From GCA-001856825 sp049965815 (GTDB taxonomy: Archaea > Thermoplasmatota > Thermoplasmata > Thermoplasmatales > GCA-001856825): DNA of 64,000 bases. Made by a program: the position numbers and the translations under genes. A model generated the notes under the pieces. The model did not search any database. It was given only the letters and a program-made list of their open reading frames with translations, and was not told the DNA's origin. Of the stretch, positions 61,695 to 64,000 are shown piece after piece; position 1 is the first letter of the stretch, and each line of letters starts with the position of its first letter. The stretch covers positions 124,001 to 188,000 of the forward strand of contig JBMFVV010000001.1 in NCBI GenBank assembly GCA_049965815.1, in the 5' to 3' direction.

Positions 61695-62102
61695 ATGAGT
61701 GCGAAGGACAACGTTGAAAAGATCTTCAAATCACTAGAGGACCTGAAGGAGAGGAACCGAACGGTTCCCATAGTCGTGGAAGGAAAGAACGACATCAAGG
61801 CGCTCCGTAGGCTGAGTTTCGAGGGTGAAATCCTGCCGCTGCATTCCAGGGTTACAATAGAGAAGTTCAGCAGGGACATTTCCATGAATCACAAGGAGGT
61901 CATTCTAATGCTGGACTGGGACCCAAAAGGGAAACGGTTGACGTCTTCATTGATAAGGCATCTGAATTCGTATGAAGTCAAGACTGACCTTGATTTTTGG
62001 AAACTGTGTTTTTCAATGGTGTCGCAGATGTCGAATGTGGAAGCTCTACCTTCAGTTTTTTATAGACTAACCTCTGGGAATGGAGTTTCCCAGCACACCT
62101 GA
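61695..62102 (+). CDS. Small Toprim-domain protein (UPF0292-like)
   Basis: About 135 aa from ATG 61695 (GGAAGGTGA ribosome site; GTG 61686 is inside it). Toprim motifs are 'IVVEGKNDIKALRRL' (about 27-41, catalytic Glu) and 'VILMLDWDPKGK' (about 74-85, DxD). Stand-alone Toprim proteins of this size occur in many archaea and resemble RNase M5 or primase metal sites; function unsettled. The last 125 bp overlap, on the other strand, the 3' end of a zinc-finger gene. Confidence 0.85.
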   Translation: MSAKDNVEKIFKSLEDLKERNRTVPIVVEGKNDIKALRRLSFEGEILPLHSRVTIEKFSRDISMNHKEVILMLDWDPKGKRLTSSLIRHLNSYEVKTDLDFWKLCFSMVSQMSNVEALPSVFYRLTSGNGVSQHT

Positions 62103-62214
62103 CACAGAGCTCCAGTTTCGGGACATAATGCTCTGAACATACCGGTTTGCCACACATCTTGCACGTCATTCCCGCAGGCAAGCCGCATATGTAGCAGAGG
62201 GAAAGAACAGTCAT
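61978..62214 (-). CDS. Small zinc-finger protein
   Basis: 78 aa. The first 45 residues hold a dense Cys/His pattern: 'CYICGLPAGMTCKMCGKPVCSEHYVPKLELCVRCAG' (about 7-42), fit for two zinc ions in a B-box/ZnF-HIT-like fold. The tail (about 50-78) is antisense to the Toprim gene and less certain. ATG overlaps the stop of the MFS gene (ATGA at 62211-62214), which argues that it is real and co-translated. Function unknown. Confidence 0.65.
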   Translation of the reverse strand: MTVLSLCYICGLPAGMTCKMCGKPVCSEHYVPKLELCVRCAGKLHSQRLVYKKLKVELPHSTSATPLKNTVSKNQGQS

Positions 62215-63389
62215 TTTTTCTCCTGTCCATAATGTTCTTTCAGAGTTTTAAATCTTTCGTAGAATGCGATGTCATATGCGATCTTTATGACTCCTCCAGC
62301 AACGAATGAAAGAGCGCCTGCAGCAGCGGATATCATGTAGGACGAGATGTAAGGTGTGGCTCCCTGTGCAGTGCTTCTCATGGCATTAGACACCCCGACA
62401 ACGTAACTGCGGTCCTCTCCCTCCACTACGCTGTTCAGATACGATTGCCTGGTCGGGACGTCCATCTGGCTTATGCTCTGCCTGAGGAAGAGGAACAGGA
62501 GTGAAAGTGGGAGCGTGGGAACAAGGGGAATGAGTATCAGGAATACGTTTGACGGTATGTGCGTGAATACCATTGTTCTTACAAGACCTATTCTTGAAGC
62601 TATATACGGCGTTACCAGCACAGATATGGCAGTTATTATATCCACTACGGTGAAGACGTATCCGAGCTCGGAAATGCTGAAATTGTACTTATAGCTGAAC
62701 CAGTATGCAATCAGACTCTGAAGTACAAAACCACCTGCTAATGCATCGACAGAGAAAAGTGCGCTGACATCCCTGGCGATTATCTTGCTCTTCTTGCTTA
62801 CTGGGGAAGCCTTTACCCTCTTCTTTCCCTTTATGGATGGAATGAAAAGGTAGGAAAATATCACAACCGCTGCGAAAAGCATGGAGATTTCAAATGTTGC
62901 ATTCAAACCGAGATTCAAAGCCAGTGCACCAAACGAGGCAGCTATGTAACCTCCGAATGTGTATCTGGCGAATAGCCTGTTCTTTGCCTTCTGGTCTTCC
63001 ACTATCCCTGCAACTATGGGCTGCTCATACGCTGAGAAGAGGGTGTTGTCTGATGGATTCACCCCGAGTGAACCTATGACGGAAAAGATTGCCTTAAATA
63101 TGGGGCTGGGGCTCAAGAATAGACCTGTTATACCAATTAAGAGCAAGAGGGAAAAAATCAGCAGAAATTGCTTGGAATATCCAGAGCCGAATCTTGATGT
63201 AACATAAAATGTCAGGAATGAACTCACAAGAATGGAAACGGTAACCGTTAGTCCCGCTTCCAGCGGCGTCAGCCTGTTTTGTATAAGATAAATTATTGTG
63301 ATGACAGAGAATACTCCATATATGAACCCCCTCAGGGTCCTGGTCGCAAATAGGAGATATCTCGAATCCACCGTTTGGGAACATTGCAT
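62211..63389 (-). CDS. Major facilitator superfamily transporter
   Basis: 392 aa with about 12 membrane helices. 'LTPLEAGLTVTVSILVSSFLTFYVTSRFGSGYSKQFLLI' (about 35-74) includes the loop 2-3 region, only weakly matching the MFS motif; 'RQSISQMDVPTRQSYLNSVVEGEDRSYVVGVSNAMRS' (about 310-346) resembles the later conserved segment of sugar or drug exporters. Substrate unknown. Transcribed with a small zinc-finger gene and divergent from gcvPA. Confidence 0.8.
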   Translation of the reverse strand: MQCSQTVDSRYLLFATRTLRGFIYGVFSVITIIYLIQNRLTPLEAGLTVTVSILVSSFLTFYVTSRFGSGYSKQFLLIFSLLLLIGITGLFLSPSPIFKAIFSVIGSLGVNPSDNTLFSAYEQPIVAGIVEDQKAKNRLFARYTFGGYIAASFGALALNLGLNATFEISMLFAAVVIFSYLFIPSIKGKKRVKASPVSKKSKIIARDVSALFSVDALAGGFVLQSLIAYWFSYKYNFSISELGYVFTVVDIITAISVLVTPYIASRIGLVRTMVFTHIPSNVFLILIPLVPTLPLSLLFLFLRQSISQMDVPTRQSYLNSVVEGEDRSYVVGVSNAMRSTAQGATPYISSYMISAAAGALSFVAGGVIKIAYDIAFYERFKTLKEHYGQEKK

Positions 63390-63464
63390 CTTCTAAATAG
63401 CTTTTTATTTTGGTTAAATCAATAAAACAGTTTTATTCCTCTAAGCGATATAGTTTCGATCATT

Positions 63465-64000
63465 ATGAGCAACGACCTATCAGAGCTTTTAAAGGAGCTA
63501 CAAATCCAGAGTCCAGATGAGCTTTTCAAGGACATTCCAGAATCCATCAGGACAAATATTCTTGGACTTCCAAAGGGTATGGACGAAGATGAAGTGAGGA
63601 AATTGGCTGGTGAATACTCGGGAATGAACAAGACCGTGAACCAGCAGCATTCATTCCTCGGTTTTGGGTTGTACAATCACTACGTTCCAGCAGCAATATC
63701 AAACATCATAAACAGGAACGAATTTTTGACTTCCTATACGCCTTATCAGGCTGAAATTTCGCAGGGGATCATGCAGGCGCTTTTTGAATACCAGAGCATG
63801 ATCGGGGAATTACTCGATATGGATGCGGTAAATTCCTCTATGTACGATGTTTCTACTTCACTAGGGGAAGCCGCCAGGATGGCAAAGAGCATAACAGGGA
63901 AGGATGTGTTTATCGTACCTAAATACATGAGCAGCAACAAGAGGGCTGTCCTGGACAATTATGCGAAGGGAGCAGACATCAAGATCAAGGAAGTGGATTT
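63465..64000 (+). CDS. gcvPA: Glycine dehydrogenase (decarboxylating) subunit 1, N-terminal part
   Basis: 178 codons before the window ends. 'FLGFGLYNHYVPAAISNIINRNEFLTSYTPYQAEISQG' and 'LFEYQSMIGELLDMDAVNSSMYDVSTSLGEAARMA' are the conserved N-terminus of the split archaeal GcvP (PLP-dependent P-protein). ATG 63465. The enzyme decarboxylates glycine and loads lipoyl-GcvH, so it depends on the LipA/LipB route found at 29.8-35.8 kb. Subunit 2 (carrying the PLP lysine) and GcvH are expected beyond the right edge. Confidence 0.93.
   Translation, partial: MSNDLSELLKELQIQSPDELFKDIPESIRTNILGLPKGMDEDEVRKLAGEYSGMNKTVNQQHSFLGFGLYNHYVPAAISNIINRNEFLTSYTPYQAEISQGIMQALFEYQSMIGELLDMDAVNSSMYDVSTSLGEAARMAKSITGKDVFIVPKYMSSNKRAVLDNYAKGADIKIKEVD

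Noticed and set aside
1..64000. CRISPR arrays, toxin-antitoxin pairs, restriction or other defence loci
   Set aside because: No regularly spaced repeats and no cas, restriction or toxin-antitoxin-type genes were recognised on either strand.

Overview
The window looks like a chromosome fragment from a Thermoplasmatales-related euryarchaeon, an acidophilic heterotroph type; the species cannot be named from sequence alone. Archaeal markers are a thermosome subunit, fibrillarin, a PAN-type proteasomal ATPase, ribosomal proteins S6e and L15e, aIF2 gamma, archaeal-type mevalonate kinase, TATA-box promoters about 25 nt upstream of start codons (several leaderless genes) and GGTGATC/GAGGT Shine-Dalgarno sites used by ATG, GTG and TTG starts. 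The combination of a bacterial-type gyrBA pair, a complete 2-oxoacid dehydrogenase operon, split core MetE and a membrane-anchored sequon-rich peptide-binding protein fits Thermoplasmatales. The sequence is draft: 7 N bases (51645-51651) lie inside an insertion sequence.

Layout. 1-14.1 kb is a nitrogen and amine/amino acid catabolism region: a dipeptide/oligopeptide ABC transporter (ATPase at the left edge, binding protein and two permeases at 6.1-9.9 kb), a saccharopine-dehydrogenase-like enzyme, three class III aminotransferases, two aldehyde dehydrogenases (one methylmalonate/malonate-semialdehyde type, one succinate-semialdehyde type), a signal peptidase and an Lrp/AsnC regulator. 14.1-18.5 kb carries fibrillarin, PAN, an NCS1 permease, a thioesterase and a methyltransferase. 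18.6-26.2 kb carries gyrB-gyrA, mevalonate kinase, a YbjQ-like protein, the thermosome and a tRNA-Thr. 26.4-29.8 kb is transport (SSF symporter with DUF3311 partner, MFS exporter).

29.8-38.5 kb is the most coherent energy operon: lipA, E1 alpha, E1 beta, E2, E3, lipB, followed by a GNAT-fused ADP-forming acyl-CoA synthetase. Together these would make lipoyl-E2, oxidise 2-oxoacids to acyl-CoA and recover ATP from the thioester. 38.7-41 kb is translation (S6e, aIF2 gamma) and a MagIII-like DNA glycosylase. 41-44.5 kb is a fixC-fixX-etfB-etfA operon that takes electrons from acyl-CoA or amine oxidation. A second tRNA-Thr lies at 44.9 kb. 46.1-48.5 kb is a small DsrE-FmdE-ArsR operon facing a TSUP exporter. 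49-52 kb has pyruvate kinase and an IS1634-type insertion flanked by a 78-bp direct repeat. 52-64 kb is mixed: PrxQ, a TPR membrane protein, M20 peptidase, a possibly broken secreted protein, split core methionine synthase, an MDR reductase, L15e, adenosine-specific kinase, methyltransferase, Toprim protein, MFS/zinc-finger pair and the start of gcvPA.

No CRISPR array, prophage or obvious defence island was seen. The strongest second-look items are the IS with its long target duplication, the lipA/lipB-containing dehydrogenase operon, the PAN and MagIII genes that lack ordinary start codons, the DsrE-FmdE-ArsR operon with a candidate operator, and the pyruvate kinase tail domain.
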